Shown here: positions 1 through 9,525 of the stretch, piece by piece | Layout: every line of letters begins with the position of its first letter | Position numbering within the stretch: the first letter of the stretch is position 1 | Assembly (NCBI RefSeq): GCF_002906575.1 | Contig: NZ_CP026309.1 | Coordinates: 3,658,001 to 3,722,000 of the forward strand | Origin: Salinigranum rubrum | GTDB taxonomy: Archaea > Halobacteriota > Halobacteria > Halobacteriales > Haloferacaceae | Direction: 5' to 3' | Length of the DNA stretch: 64,000 nucleotides | Translations under genes and position numbers: made by a program | Notes under the pieces: generated by a model | Databases searched by the model: none | The model's input: only the letters and a program-made list of their open reading frames with translations | What the model was told of the DNA's origin: nothing

Positions 1-780
1 CGCGGCGAACACGGAGGCGGCGAGGGCGGAGGCGGTGAGAGCGGAGACGACGAACGCGGCGAGCGAGACGGCGCGACCGCCGACGAAAGAGACGGCGTGG
101 CCGCCGGCGGGCCGGAGGCCGACGAAGAAGGGGAAGGGGGCGGGGTCGGGGCGTCGAGCGAGGCGAACGGGACGGAGGACGAGACAACGGAGCGCGAGTC
201 GGGGAGCGACGGCGACGACGAGGAGGCATCGAGCGTCGAATCGGAGACCGCGACCGAATCGGAGACTGACCGACCCCCCGAGGACGTCCGCAAGTACGAG
301 CGGTTCAAGAAGGTCGACGGCGCGCAGTACGACCGCGTCAACGATTTCCTGCGGGAGCGGACGTACATCACCGCCCGCGAGTGGGCCATCGCGCGGCTCT
401 GTGCCGACTTCCGGACCGAGACGGGGGTCGAGATGACGAAGATCGGGAACAACCTCCCCGAACTGGTCCCGTTCATGACCGACACGTACTCGCCGCAGGC
501 GGTCAACCAGGCGCGACACGCCTTCCGCGACAAGGTGAGAAAGTCGGGCGCGACCTTCCTGTACGGCGCGATGTGCGGCTTCTTCACCGCCGAGGAACTG
601 GACGAGTTGATGTACGAGGTGTCGGAAATCGCGAAGTTCCTCCTCGAAGTCGAGGGCGTCGACCTGGCGGTCGCCGAGGAGTTGGAGGCGGAAGAACGCA
701 TCTCCAGCGTGATGCGTGAGGTGCGCGAGGCGAGTTCCGAACTGCGGGCGGAGGACCTCGCCGAGGCGTCCGACGACTGA
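1..780 (+). CDS. DUF5806 family protein (5' end cut by window edge)
   Basis: The reading frame is open to the left edge, so the true start lies outside. The visible N-terminal 90 or so codons are low-complexity, rich in Gly, Glu and Asp, typical of haloarchaeal acidic linkers. From about base 280 the sequence becomes a compact conserved domain, beginning KYERFKKVDGAQYDRVND and running through an ITAREWAIARLC segment to a helical acidic tail. From memory this matches the haloarchaeal DUF5806 family; no function is known. The next gene is convergent and ends one base away. Function unassigned; family call is from recognised sequence, not a search. Confidence 0.8.
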   Translation, partial: RGEHGGGEGGGGESGDDERGERDGATADERDGVAAGGPEADEEGEGGGVGASSEANGTEDETTERESGSDGDDEEASSVESETATESETDRPPEDVRKYERFKKVDGAQYDRVNDFLRERTYITAREWAIARLCADFRTETGVEMTKIGNNLPELVPFMTDTYSPQAVNQARHAFRDKVRKSGATFLYGAMCGFFTAEELDELMYEVSEIAKFLLEVEGVDLAVAEELEAEERISSVMREVREASSELRAEDLAEASDD

Positions 781-781
781 A

Positions 782-1303
782 CTAGTTCTCGGGCAGAATC
801 AGTTCGGGCGCTTCCTGGGTGAACACCACGCGGCGGTCGTCCGCGAGCGGCCGGACGAACAGATCGAGCGAGTCGCGTTCGCGCGCCCGCCGTGCCATCT
901 CCTGTGCGTCCGCCGTGCGGTAGTACAGCGGGACCAACACGGCGAGCCCTGCGTCCGAGGCTTCGACGGCGACGACGGCGAAGACGACGCTGCCGGCCTG
1001 GGCGCGGTACGCCTCGTAGCTGTCGAACGTCGCGTCCGCCGCCGCCGACTCGACGGCCTCGAACTCGTTGTCGGGAACGAGGACGTCGAGGCCGACCCGG
1101 TCGTCGTCGACCGCCTCGCCGCCGCGGGCAGGCGGGAGCGGGGTGACGTCGCCGGGGTGGAGTTCGACGGCGTCCCACCCCGAGTCGCGGTACTCCGTCG
1201 CGGTCGCCTCCATGTCGTCGAGAACCGCCTCCCAGCGGTCGACGATGCCGGCGAGCGGGTGGTCTTCGCCACCGCCGACGTCCGTCTGTCCACGTTCGTC
1301 CAT
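782..1303 (-). CDS. small acidic haloarchaeal protein (DUF7529-like)
   Basis: A 173-residue soluble acidic protein with no signal peptide or membrane segment. I chose the ATG at 1303 ([12 protein letters not shown]) over an in-frame upstream start because a T-rich box (CTTTTCC, 1328-1334) sits about 28 bases before it, the spacing of a leaderless haloarchaeal promoter, and the upstream residues look non-coding. The body holds a helix ([17 protein letters not shown]) and a beta-rich part ending in [14 protein letters not shown]. It resembles haloarchaea-only proteins I recall as DUF7529; the number is less certain than the gene. Convergent with the DUF5806 gene. Confidence 0.75.
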   Translation of the reverse strand: MDERGQTDVGGGEDHPLAGIVDRWEAVLDDMEATATEYRDSGWDAVELHPGDVTPLPPARGGEAVDDDRVGLDVLVPDNEFEAVESAAADATFDSYEAYRAQAGSVVFAVVAVEASDAGLAVLVPLYYRTADAQEMARRARERDSLDLFVRPLADDRRVVFTQEAPELILPEN

Positions 1304-1377
1304 ACCCCACGGTTCGGGGCTCCGTGGGAAAAGGCCGTTCGTTTCCGCATCTCGCCGGGTCAAAAGCTATTTCCGGC

Positions 1378-1383
1378 GGAGGT
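1378..1383 (+). promoter_or_regulatory. Shine-Dalgarno-like GGAGGT
   Basis: GGAGGT ends six bases before the ATG at 1390 and supports that start for the fused peptide-transport ATPase. Most genes here lack such a site. Confidence 0.5.
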
Positions 1384-1389
1384 AGGGAC

Positions 1390-3867
1390 ATGGAAGGTAT
1401 GTCCCCCGTACTCTCACTGTCGGACCTCCGAACGCAGTTCTCGACGGAGCGGGGCCAGGTCAAGGCGGTCGACGGCGTCTCGCTCGACATCGGGGAGGGC
1501 GAGACCGTCGGACTGGTCGGCGAATCGGGGAGCGGCAAGAGCGTGACCGCCCTCTCCGCGATGGGACTCGTCGACGACCCCGGCCGCATCGTCGGCGGCG
1601 AGGTGACGCTGCGCTCGCCGTCGCTCGCGGAGACGTTCCGTGAACAGTACGCGAGTCCGAGATTCGTCGACGGCGACCACATCGACCTCACGGCCGCTCC
1701 CGAGGAGGCCCTTCGGTCCGTCCGCGGCGGAGAGATGAGCATGATCTTCCAGGACCCGATGACCTCGCTGAACCCGGCGCTCACCGTCGGCGAGCAGGTC
1801 GCCGAGTCCCTCCGCCTCCACCAGTACGGCGGCCGCAAGAAGGACTCCTGGCTCAACGCCGTCCGCGAAATCCTCCCGCGACTCGGCTCCGACATCGACC
1901 AGGAGGTCGTCGACCGCACCGTGGACGTCCTCTCGGAGGTTGGTATCCCCGAACCGACCTCCCGCGTCGACGAGTACCCCCACGAGTTCTCCGGCGGGAT
2001 GCGCCAGCGCGTCCTCATCGCCATCGCCCTGGCGTGTCGGCCGAACATCCTGGTGGCGGACGAACCGACCACGGCGCTCGACGTCACGATTCAGGCGCAG
2101 ATCCTCGACCTCATCAACGACCTCCAGGCGGAACTGGGCATGTCCGTCCTCTTCATCACCCACGACCTCGGCGTCGTCGCCGAGACCTGCGACAGGGTCG
2201 CGGTGATGTACGCCGGTGAAATCGTCGAGGAGGGTCCCGTCGAGGAGATATTCGCCAACCCCTCTCATCCCTACACCTACGCGCTCTTGGAGTCGATTCC
2301 GACCGAAGCGCGCGAGCGACTCACCCCCATCGAGGGGAACGTGCCCGACCTCATCGACATGCCCGACGGCTGTCACTTCGCGCCGCGGTGTCCGTGGGCG
2401 CACGAGGAGTGCCGCGAGGGCGAGATGCCGTACCTCCAGCACGGTCCCGCGGACACCGACCACCGCGCGAAGTGCGTCTTGGAGGAGTTCGACGAGAGCG
2501 AGTACGGGGCCGGGAGCGACCTCTCTTCGGAGCGGACCCGACAGGTGGGCGAACCGATGCTCGAAGTCCAGAACCTGAAGAAGCACTTCTCGCGGGCCGA
2601 GGGGCTGCTCGACGAGTGGCTGGGGCTCGAAGCGCGAGACGTCAAGGCGGTCGACGGCGTCGACCTCACCGTCTACGAGGGCGAGACGCTCGGCCTCGTC
2701 GGGGAGTCGGGGTGCGGGAAGTCGACGACCGGTCGGACCATCCTCCGCCTCCTAGAGGCGACCGAGGGTCGGGTGCTGTTCACCGGGGAGGACCTGACGA
2801 CGCTGTCGAAGGAGGAACTCCGCGCTCGACGCCGCGACCTCCAGATGATCTTCCAGGATCCGATGTCGTCGCTCGATCCGCGAATGACCGTCGAGGGAAT
2901 CGTCGCCGAACCGCTCGTCATCCACGACCTGCCCGAGGAGAGCACCGAGAAGTCGCGGCGACAACAGCGCAGAGCGCGCGTGACGGAACTACTGGAGGCC
3001 GTCGGTCTCGACCCCGACCAGCGCGACCGCTACCCACACGAACTGTCGGGCGGACAGCGCCAGCGCGTCGGCATCGCCCGCGCGCTCGCGGTCGACCCCG
3101 ACTTCATCGTCTGTGACGAACCCGTGTCGGCGCTCGACGTGAGCGTCCAGGCGCAGATACTCAACCTCCTCGAAGACCTCCAGGAGGAGTTCGGCCTCAC
3201 CTTCCTCTTTATCGCCCACGATCTGAGCGTGGTTCGGCACATCTGCGACCGCATCGCCGTCATGTACCTCGGCGAGGTGGTCGAGACGGCGCCGACGGAC
3301 GAACTGTTCGCGGAGCCGAGACACCCGTACACGCAGGCGCTCCTGTCGGCGATTCCGGTGCCCGACCCCACGGTCGATACCGAGCGGGTCATCCTCGAAG
3401 GCGACGTTCCCTCGCCCATCGACCCGCCCTCGGGCTGTCACTTTCGGACCCGGTGCCCGCAGGTCATCCCGCCGGACGACATCGACATCGACCAGGAGGT
3501 GTACCGCGACGTCATGACGCTCCGCGAGCGCGTCGCCGACGAGGCCATCGACGTGGAGGCCGCACGGCAGGAGGTCGCAGCAGGAGACGCCACGAACGGG
3601 AGCGGGGACGTCGTCGACGTCCTCCGCGAGCGATTCGTCGACGGCGACCTCTCCGGCGAGAACCGTGCGGCCGTCGACAGCGCGCTCGAAGCGGTCGTCG
3701 GAGGCGACTTCGACGCGGCTCAAGCGCGGCTCAGAGAGCGCTTCGAGAGCGTCTGTGAGCGCCGCGAACCGGTGCTCGGAGACGAGGCACACCCCGCTGC
3801 ATGTCACATTTACGACAGTGAAGTCAGGGTGTCCGCGGAGCCGCTGTCGGCTTCGGACCGAGAGTAG
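1390..3867 (+). CDS. fused peptide ABC transporter ATP-binding protein (DppD-DppF type)
   Basis: An 825-residue protein holding two complete ABC ATPase domains that in most organisms are separate. It energises uptake of di-/oligopeptides or a similar solute at the membrane. Domain 1 has Walker A GESGSGKS, signature SGGMRQR and Walker [13 protein letters not shown], then the oligopeptide-transporter C-terminal motif [10 protein letters not shown]. Domain 2 repeats these as [17 protein letters not shown] and [12 protein letters not shown], then CHFRTRCP (Cys683). The closing half of that last motif (AACHIYD, Cys805) is displaced by an acidic insertion of about 100 residues. Start chosen at 1390 for the GGAGGT upstream; ATG 1399 is the alternative. 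The binding protein and both permeases follow. Confidence 0.95.
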   Translation: MEGMSPVLSLSDLRTQFSTERGQVKAVDGVSLDIGEGETVGLVGESGSGKSVTALSAMGLVDDPGRIVGGEVTLRSPSLAETFREQYASPRFVDGDHIDLTAAPEEALRSVRGGEMSMIFQDPMTSLNPALTVGEQVAESLRLHQYGGRKKDSWLNAVREILPRLGSDIDQEVVDRTVDVLSEVGIPEPTSRVDEYPHEFSGGMRQRVLIAIALACRPNILVADEPTTALDVTIQAQILDLINDLQAELGMSVLFITHDLGVVAETCDRVAVMYAGEIVEEGPVEEIFANPSHPYTYALLESIPTEARERLTPIEGNVPDLIDMPDGCHFAPRCPWAHEECREGEMPYLQHGPADTDHRAKCVLEEFDESEYGAGSDLSSERTRQVGEPMLEVQNLKKHFSRAEGLLDEWLGLEARDVKAVDGVDLTVYEGETLGLVGESGCGKSTTGRTILRLLEATEGRVLFTGEDLTTLSKEELRARRRDLQMIFQDPMSSLDPRMTVEGIVAEPLVIHDLPEESTEKSRRQQRRARVTELLEAVGLDPDQRDRYPHELSGGQRQRVGIARALAVDPDFIVCDEPVSALDVSVQAQILNLLEDLQEEFGLTFLFIAHDLSVVRHICDRIAVMYLGEVVETAPTDELFAEPRHPYTQALLSAIPVPDPTVDTERVILEGDVPSPIDPPSGCHFRTRCPQVIPPDDIDIDQEVYRDVMTLRERVADEAIDVEAARQEVAAGDATNGSGDVVDVLRERFVDGDLSGENRAAVDSALEAVVGGDFDAAQARLRERFESVCERREPVLGDEAHPAACHIYDSEVRVSAEPLSASDRE

Positions 3868-3939
3868 CGTCGTCTATTTATTCTTATCGAGACGTTCGTC
3901 GTGATAAGCACAAGACTTTACTGTGAACTCAAGTGAAAT

Positions 3940-5709
3940 ATGTCTATGCCCCGTAACGTAGACCGACGTACTTTCCTCAAGACCGCCGGCAGCGCCGGGC
4001 TCGCGGCGACGCTCGCGGGCTGCTCGGGCGGCGACGGCAACGGGAGTGGTTCCACCGACAGCGGTACCTCCGGGGGAGACGGTACCGACGCCTCCGGCGG
4101 AAGCAGTGGCGGTGAGGACACCGAAAGCGGCGGTGGCGGCAGCAGCGACATGAGCGGCACGCTCGTGTACGCCCGTGGCGACCACCCCACGAACTACGAC
4201 CCCCAGCAGACGACGAGCGGGGAAGTGGCGAAGGTGACGAACCAGATTTTCGACCAGTTGGTCGGCTTCACGCCGGGCAGCGGCGGGCAGCTTCGAGAGG
4301 GACTCGCCACCGAGTACTCGCTCGACGGGACGACGGCGACCCTCACCCTGCGAGAGGGCGTGACGTTCCACAACGGCGCCGAGTTCACCGCCGAGGACGT
4401 CCGCGCGACCATCCGCCGATTCACCGACTCCGACTACGAGTACTACCTCGGCGACTCGAACCGCTCGGGGTACGGCCCCTTCACCTTCGGAAACTGGGTC
4501 GACAGCATCGACGCCTCCAGCGACTACGAGGTGACCATCGAACTCACCCAGCAGTACGCGCCGTTCCTGCGGAACCTGGCGATGTTCGCGGCGGCCATCC
4601 TCTCGAAGCAACAGATCGAGTCGCTCGACGACCAGGTCGCGCTCGGCACCAACCCGCAGGGGACGGGCGCGTTCACCTTCGAACAGATCGATAACGGGAA
4701 CCAGCGCGTCCTCCTCGGGGGCAACGGCGACTACTGGGGCGACGGCCCGAACGTCGAGCAGGTCGTCTTCAAGACCATCGGACAGAATTCGACCCGGGTG
4801 CAGGACGTCATCAACGGCAACTCCCACATCACGGACAACCTCGACTCGCAGTCCTCCCAGCAGCTCAGGAACGCCGGCTCCGCGCGCCTCGCCTCGAAGA
4901 ACGGCATCAACGTCGGCTACATGGCGATGAACATGGCCCGTCGGGAGGAGTTCCAGAACCGGCAGGTCCGACGAGCGGTCTCTCTCGCCGTGAACACACA
5001 GGCAATCGTCGACAGCATCTATCAGGGCTTCGCGAGCCTCGCCGACCAGCCCCTCCCGCCGGACGTCCTCGGGTACAACGACGACATCGACCCGTACCCG
5101 ACCGACAAGGAGCAGGCCCAGTCGCTCCTCGAAGAGGCCGGCTACGGCGACGGCTTCGAGTTCGAGTTGGCGACGTTCTCGAACCCGCGCGGCTACAACC
5201 CCAGCCCGGTCGAGACGGCGAACCAGGTCAAATCCGACCTCGAAGAGGTCGGGCTCACGGTGAACATCAACCAGTTCTCGACGTTCTCGTCGTACCTCGA
5301 CTACACCGACCAGGGCAACCACGACGCGTGTTTCCTCGGCTGGTACACCGACAACGCCGACCCGGACAACTTCCTGTACGTCCTCCTCGACCCGAAGGTC
5401 GAGATGAGCGCCGTCCCCGAGGGCCAAGACTGGATCAGCTTCGACACCGAGGGCTACAGCCCCCTGAACGCCGCCGGGTGGGCCAACAGCGAGTTCATGT
5501 CCCGGGTGAGAGAGGCCCAACAGAGCTACGACGAGGCCCAGCGCGAACAGCTCTACATGGAGGCGAACCAGATCGCCCACGACGAGGCGCCGTGGGTGTT
5601 CATCGACTACGCCCAGACGCTCCGCGGCGTCAACGAGGCCGTCGTCGGGGACAGCTACACCGTCAGCTCCGTCGGTGGACCGTTCCTGAACACGGTGCGG
5701 CTGCAGTGA
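3940..5709 (+). CDS. peptide ABC transporter substrate-binding lipoprotein (DppA/OppA, SBP family 5)
   Basis: A 589-residue extracellular binding protein that delivers the solute to the permeases. The N-terminus has a twin-arginine motif (DRRTFLKTAG) and a lipobox (ATLAGC), so it is probably exported folded by Tat and lipid-anchored. A Gly/Ser/Asp-rich linker of about 45 residues follows, then the family-5 fold (TLVYARGDHPTNYDPQQTTS; LREGVTFHNGAEFTAEDV). Length is normal once the linker is counted. Starts: ATG 3940 or 3946. It lies 72 bases after the ATPase gene, in an AT-rich gap that probably holds its own promoter. Peptide versus other ligand cannot be told from sequence. Confidence 0.94.
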   Translation: MSMPRNVDRRTFLKTAGSAGLAATLAGCSGGDGNGSGSTDSGTSGGDGTDASGGSSGGEDTESGGGGSSDMSGTLVYARGDHPTNYDPQQTTSGEVAKVTNQIFDQLVGFTPGSGGQLREGLATEYSLDGTTATLTLREGVTFHNGAEFTAEDVRATIRRFTDSDYEYYLGDSNRSGYGPFTFGNWVDSIDASSDYEVTIELTQQYAPFLRNLAMFAAAILSKQQIESLDDQVALGTNPQGTGAFTFEQIDNGNQRVLLGGNGDYWGDGPNVEQVVFKTIGQNSTRVQDVINGNSHITDNLDSQSSQQLRNAGSARLASKNGINVGYMAMNMARREEFQNRQVRRAVSLAVNTQAIVDSIYQGFASLADQPLPPDVLGYNDDIDPYPTDKEQAQSLLEEAGYGDGFEFELATFSNPRGYNPSPVETANQVKSDLEEVGLTVNINQFSTFSSYLDYTDQGNHDACFLGWYTDNADPDNFLYVLLDPKVEMSAVPEGQDWISFDTEGYSPLNAAGWANSEFMSRVREAQQSYDEAQREQLYMEANQIAHDEAPWVFIDYAQTLRGVNEAVVGDSYTVSSVGGPFLNTVRLQ

Positions 5710-5756
5710 CCGAGAGACAGAACGCTTAACGCGAACCCTCCCACACCACTCGTCGC

Positions 5757-6800
5757 ATGGTCTCCAAACGGTTCCTCGTCAAACGCCTGCTCCTCTTAGT
5801 GCCGGTGTTGTTCGGCGTGGCGACCCTCGTCTTCGCTATTCTCCAGCTCGCGCCGGGCGACCCCGCGCGGGTCATCGTCGGCCAGCGCGCCTCGGCCGAG
5901 CAAGTGGCGCAGGTGCGTGCCGAACTCGGGCTGAACGACCCGCTGTGGGTCCAGTACGTCCGGTTCCTCGGCGACGCGGCGACGTTCGACTTCGGCCAGT
6001 CGTACAAGATATCGCAGGGGACGCCCGTCAAACAGGTGCTCATCGACCGGCTACCGGTCACGCTCGAACTCGCCATCTACGGCCAGATAGCCGGCATCCT
6101 CCTCGGCATCCCGCTGGGCGTCATCTCGGCGGTGAAACAGGACTCGCTGACCGACCACCTCACCCGAGTCGGCGCGCTCACGGGTATCTCGGTCCCCATC
6201 TTCTGGTCGGGACCGCTCCTCATCCTGCTGTTTTCGACCTACCTCGGTGTCCTGCCGACGAGCGGCCGCATCGGGTCGACCATCTTCCTCGCCGAACAGT
6301 GGACGTTCGTGGGTCGGGAACTCCCCCTGACGGGGATGGTCACCGTCGACACCCTCCTCCTCGGACGGGTGGACGCGTTCGTCTCGGCGGTCAGGCACCT
6401 CTTGCTCCCGATCGTCGTCCTCGGCGTCTACCAGATGGCGCTGCTCTCGCGGATGATGCGCTCGTCGATGCTCGAAGTCGTCAGGCAGGACTACATGCGG
6501 ACCGCCCGCGCGAAGGGGCAGGGCGCGAAGATAACCGTGATGAAACACGGCTTCCAGAACGCGCTGATCCCCGTCGTCACCGTCATCGGCATCCAGTTCG
6601 GGACGCTCCTGGGAGGGGCGGTCCTCACCGAGACCATCTTCGGTATCGGCGGCATCGGCACGATGCTCGTCAGCGCCATCGGTGCCTCCGACTATCCCCT
6701 CGTTCAGGGGACCGTCCTCACGTTCGCACTGTTGTTCACGCTGGTGAACTTCGGCGTCGACCTCACTTACAGCTACCTCGACCCGCGGATCAACCAATAG
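5757..6800 (+). CDS. peptide ABC transporter permease (DppB type)
   Basis: A 347-residue inner-membrane permease with the usual DppB layout: a first helix directly at the N-terminus (RLLLLVPVLFGVATLVFAIL), the APGDPARV segment that follows it in this family, an extracytoplasmic region, then the permease core. The EAA loop reads DYMRTARAKGQGAKITVMKH. It pairs with the DppC-type subunit, whose start is one base after this stop. A TATA-like GCTTAAC at 5726-5732 lies 28 bases before the ATG, so the permease pair may also be transcribed from its own leaderless promoter. Confidence 0.94.
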   Translation: MVSKRFLVKRLLLLVPVLFGVATLVFAILQLAPGDPARVIVGQRASAEQVAQVRAELGLNDPLWVQYVRFLGDAATFDFGQSYKISQGTPVKQVLIDRLPVTLELAIYGQIAGILLGIPLGVISAVKQDSLTDHLTRVGALTGISVPIFWSGPLLILLFSTYLGVLPTSGRIGSTIFLAEQWTFVGRELPLTGMVTVDTLLLGRVDAFVSAVRHLLLPIVVLGVYQMALLSRMMRSSMLEVVRQDYMRTARAKGQGAKITVMKHGFQNALIPVVTVIGIQFGTLLGGAVLTETIFGIGGIGTMLVSAIGASDYPLVQGTVLTFALLFTLVNFGVDLTYSYLDPRINQ

Positions 6801-6801
6801 C

Positions 6802-7740
6802 ATGGCGACCGAAACCCACACCACGACCGACGACACGCGCGGCTTCCTCGACCGACTCCTGGCGTCGCCGTTCGTCTCGAACCTGCTCTCGAACCGGCTG
6901 GCCGTCGTCGGCCTCAGCATCATCTTCGGGATGCTCCTCGTGGCCGTCGTCGCCCGGGTGACGCTCGACGTGAACGCGCTCGCCTCCTCCCGACTCGGGT
7001 CGGGAATCCCGGACCGTCACCCGCCGGGGTGGGCCGGGCCCGCCGCGTGGAACCAGTACCTCTTCGGGACCGACGTCGCCGCCCGCGACATCTTCAAGCG
7101 GACGATGTACGGGTCGTGGCTGGCGATGAAGTTCGGCACCATCGCCGTCGGCGCGTCGACGGCGCTGGGAGTGGGACTCGGCATCGTCGCCGCGTACTAC
7201 GGCGACGTGACGGACAACGTCATCATGCGGACGATGGACGTGTTGCTCGCCTTTCCCTCTCTCCTCTTGGCGCTGGCGCTCGTCGCCATCTTCGGCGCGG
7301 GCCTGTGGAAGGCCGTCCTCGCCCTGACGCTCGTCTACACGCCCCGCTTCGCCCGCGTCGTGAGAGGTGCCGCGCTCAAGGTGATGGAGGACGAGTACAT
7401 CGACGCGACGGTCGCACTCGGCGCGAAGGACCCCCGGGTACTGGTTCGACACGTCCTGCCGAACTGTATCGCGCCCATCACCGTCCAGTCGACGCTCAAC
7501 TTCGGCCTCGCCATCATCGACCTCGCCGCGCTCTCCTTCCTCGGGTTCGGTGCACAGGCCGGCGCTCCCTCCTGGGGGCTGATGCTCTCGCGCGGCGTCG
7601 AGAACGGGCTGTTGACGGGGAAGTGGTGGATGTCGTTCTTCCCGGGGCTGTTCCTCGCCATCACGGTGCTCGGCTTCAACCTCCTGGGCGACGGGATGCG
7701 CGACGCGCTCGACCCGCGGATGCGCGAGGCCGTCGACTGA
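6802..7740 (+). CDS. peptide ABC transporter permease (DppC type)
   Basis: A 312-residue second permease. It begins with a hydrophilic stretch, one membrane helix (LAVVGLSIIFGMLLVAVVAR), then an external loop containing YLFGTDVAARDIFKR, the motif typical of DppC/OppC. The remaining helices carry the EAA loop EYIDATVALGAKDPRVLVRH. The start is one base after the dppB-type stop, so the two are surely cotranscribed. It completes a four-gene transporter: fused ATPase, binding protein, two permeases. Confidence 0.94.
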   Translation: MATETHTTTDDTRGFLDRLLASPFVSNLLSNRLAVVGLSIIFGMLLVAVVARVTLDVNALASSRLGSGIPDRHPPGWAGPAAWNQYLFGTDVAARDIFKRTMYGSWLAMKFGTIAVGASTALGVGLGIVAAYYGDVTDNVIMRTMDVLLAFPSLLLALALVAIFGAGLWKAVLALTLVYTPRFARVVRGAALKVMEDEYIDATVALGAKDPRVLVRHVLPNCIAPITVQSTLNFGLAIIDLAALSFLGFGAQAGAPSWGLMLSRGVENGLLTGKWWMSFFPGLFLAITVLGFNLLGDGMRDALDPRMREAVD

Positions 7741-7746
7741 CGAGCC

Positions 7747-8142
7747 GTGTCCTCTTCCCCTCGACCGGGTAGGGCCGACGCCGACGGGTATCGTGAGCCG
7801 CCCCCATCGCTCGCAGCACGCGTCCGTCTCGTCGGCGGTGCGCTGCTAACCGGAGTAGGTGTCGGCGTGGTCGGCGTCGGCGTCGGGACGCTCCTCGCCG
7901 ACCTTCCAACCGCCGCCGACGCGGGCTTCCTCCTCGGAACGGTCGCGTTCGGCTTCGGACTGCTGGGTTGGGCGGGGTCCGCCCTCGCAGGCCCCGGACT
8001 CGAAGCGATGCAGTCACACCTCGATACGGCGGGTGGCTGGACCGAGGCCGATTCGAGGAGAGCGATGGCGCGCATCGGGGGGTTCGGCGCGGGCGTGATG
8101 CTCGCGGCGATGCTCGTCGGGACGGCACTCGGCTACACGTAA
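7747..8142 (+). CDS. small three-helix membrane protein, haloarchaeal
   Basis: A 131-residue protein starting at GTG 7747, six bases after the dppC-type stop. Hydrophilic N-terminus of about 25 residues, then three hydrophobic segments: GALLTGVGVGVVGVGVGTLL, AGFLLGTVAFGFGLLGWAG and FGAGVMLAAMLVGTALGY, the last at the C-terminus. No catalytic motif. It resembles haloarchaea-only DUF membrane proteins, but I do not recall the family with confidence. Close spacing suggests read-through from the transporter operon; that does not show a shared function. Convergent with dihydroorotase. Confidence 0.7.
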   Translation: MSSSPRPGRADADGYREPPPSLAARVRLVGGALLTGVGVGVVGVGVGTLLADLPTAADAGFLLGTVAFGFGLLGWAGSALAGPGLEAMQSHLDTAGGWTEADSRRAMARIGGFGAGVMLAAMLVGTALGYT

Positions 8143-8160
8143 CGGAGAGCGGTTCGACGG

Positions 8161-9471
8161 CTACGTCCGGACGTTCTCGCCCGCCGCCTCGCCGAACCGC
8201 TCGTCTCCACCGGAGCGCTCGTAGACGACCCGTCCTCGGACGAGCGTCAGGTCCGGGAACACGCCCGAGAACCCCTCAAACGGCGTCCAGCCGCACTTCG
8301 AGTGGAGGTCATCTCCTCTGATGTCTCGGGGAGACTCGGGGTCGACGAGGACGAGGTCGGCGTCGGCGTCGGCCTCGATCCGTCCCTTGTTCGGGAGGCC
8401 GAACACGTCGGCGGGGGTCGTCGATGTGAGGTCGCGGACGCGCTCGTACGAGAGGTCGCCGCGGCGGGCCAAGTCGAGCAGCAGCGGGAGCATCGTCTCG
8501 ACGCCGGGGACGCCGCTCGGTGCGTCCCACAGCCCCTGTTCTTTCTCCTCGACCGTGTGCGGCGCGTGGTCGGTCGCGATCATATCGACGGTGCCGTCCG
8601 CGACGCGCTCGAAGACGGCCGCTCGGCGGGCCTCGCTCCGCAGGGGCGGGTTCATCCGGCCGTACGTTCCTAACTCGCTCAGGTCCTCCCGGGAGAGGAG
8701 GAGGTGGTGCGGCGACACCTCACAGGTGGCACCGCCCGACGCGGCGGCGTCGATGCCCTCAGGGGTGGAGGTGTGGGCGATGTGAACCCGCGCTCGGGAC
8801 TCGGCAGCTACGCCGACGGCGCGTTCGACCGCCCGCGCCTCGGCTTCAGCGGTTCGGAAGGCGCTCCAGCGGTCGGCGTCAGCGTCGCGGCCGACGCCGC
8901 CGGCGTCACCCTCCCTCGCGGACTCGTCGAACAGCGAGGCGTCCTCGGCGTGGACAGTCACGGGGACGTCGACCTCTGCGGCCCGGGCGACCGCATCGGC
9001 GAAGAGGTCGCTCTCGATGCCCATGTCCCCCGTCGAGTCCGCGAGGAACACCTCGCCCAGGGCGAACAGCGGTTTCGAGAGGAGCGAGTCGGGGTCCCAC
9101 GACTCGGTGACGCCGCCGTTGATGCCGTAGTCGACGAGCGAGTCCGCGGCGAGCGCCTCCTTCTCGTCGAACTGCTCTCCGGTGACCGTCGGTGGGTTCG
9201 TGTTCGGCTGATCGACTACCGTGGTGACGCCGCCGGCGGCCGCACTCTTCGACCCGGTCGCCCAGGTCTCCTTGTGTGGATACCCTGGCTGTCGGAAGTG
9301 AACGTGGACGTCGATAGCGCCGGGGAGGAGGAGGCGGCCGTCGGCGTCGACCACGTCGTCGTTCGCGCCCGCGTCGAGCGACCCCGCCGCCGCGACCGCC
9401 TCGATACGTTCCCCTGTGATACGGACGTCCCGTCGCCGGCCGTCGGCGAGTCTCGCCTCCCGGATGAGCAT
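8161..9471 (-). CDS. pyrC: dihydroorotase
   Basis: A 436-residue amidohydrolase that interconverts carbamoyl-aspartate and dihydroorotate, the third step of de novo pyrimidine synthesis. The first metal-binding motif is DVHVHFRQPGYPHKE, followed by GGVTTVVDQPNTNP; later metal ligands sit in VTVHAED, HIAHTSTPEG and the catalytic ATDHAPHTVEEK. This is the type-I (long) dihydroorotase/allantoinase pattern. I start at ATG 9471 because a TATA-like CTTTAG (9497-9502, minus strand) lies 28 bases upstream and residues before it look non-coding. Allantoinase is the alternative, less likely without purine-degradation neighbours. Confidence 0.92.
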   Translation of the reverse strand: MLIREARLADGRRRDVRITGERIEAVAAAGSLDAGANDDVVDADGRLLLPGAIDVHVHFRQPGYPHKETWATGSKSAAAGGVTTVVDQPNTNPPTVTGEQFDEKEALAADSLVDYGINGGVTESWDPDSLLSKPLFALGEVFLADSTGDMGIESDLFADAVARAAEVDVPVTVHAEDASLFDESAREGDAGGVGRDADADRWSAFRTAEAEARAVERAVGVAAESRARVHIAHTSTPEGIDAAASGGATCEVSPHHLLLSREDLSELGTYGRMNPPLRSEARRAAVFERVADGTVDMIATDHAPHTVEEKEQGLWDAPSGVPGVETMLPLLLDLARRGDLSYERVRDLTSTTPADVFGLPNKGRIEADADADLVLVDPESPRDIRGDDLHSKCGWTPFEGFSGVFPDLTLVRGRVVYERSGGDERFGEAAGENVRT

Positions 9472-9496
9472 ACCAACTCGTCGCCAGTGCGGCGTC

Positions 9497-9502
9497 CTAA
9501 AG
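9497..9502 (-). promoter_or_regulatory. TATA-like box before dihydroorotase
   Basis: CTTTAG on the minus strand, centred about 28 bases from ATG 9471. This is the spacing of a leaderless haloarchaeal promoter and it decides the start. Confidence 0.45.
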
Positions 9503-9525
9503 CCCGTGGTCTCGGCCTCGGCCAC

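Noticed and set aside
3874-5580. 568-codon open frame antisense to the peptide-binding protein
   Set aside because: Val/Arg/Glu-rich shadow created by GC-rich third positions; the opposite strand has a full family match.
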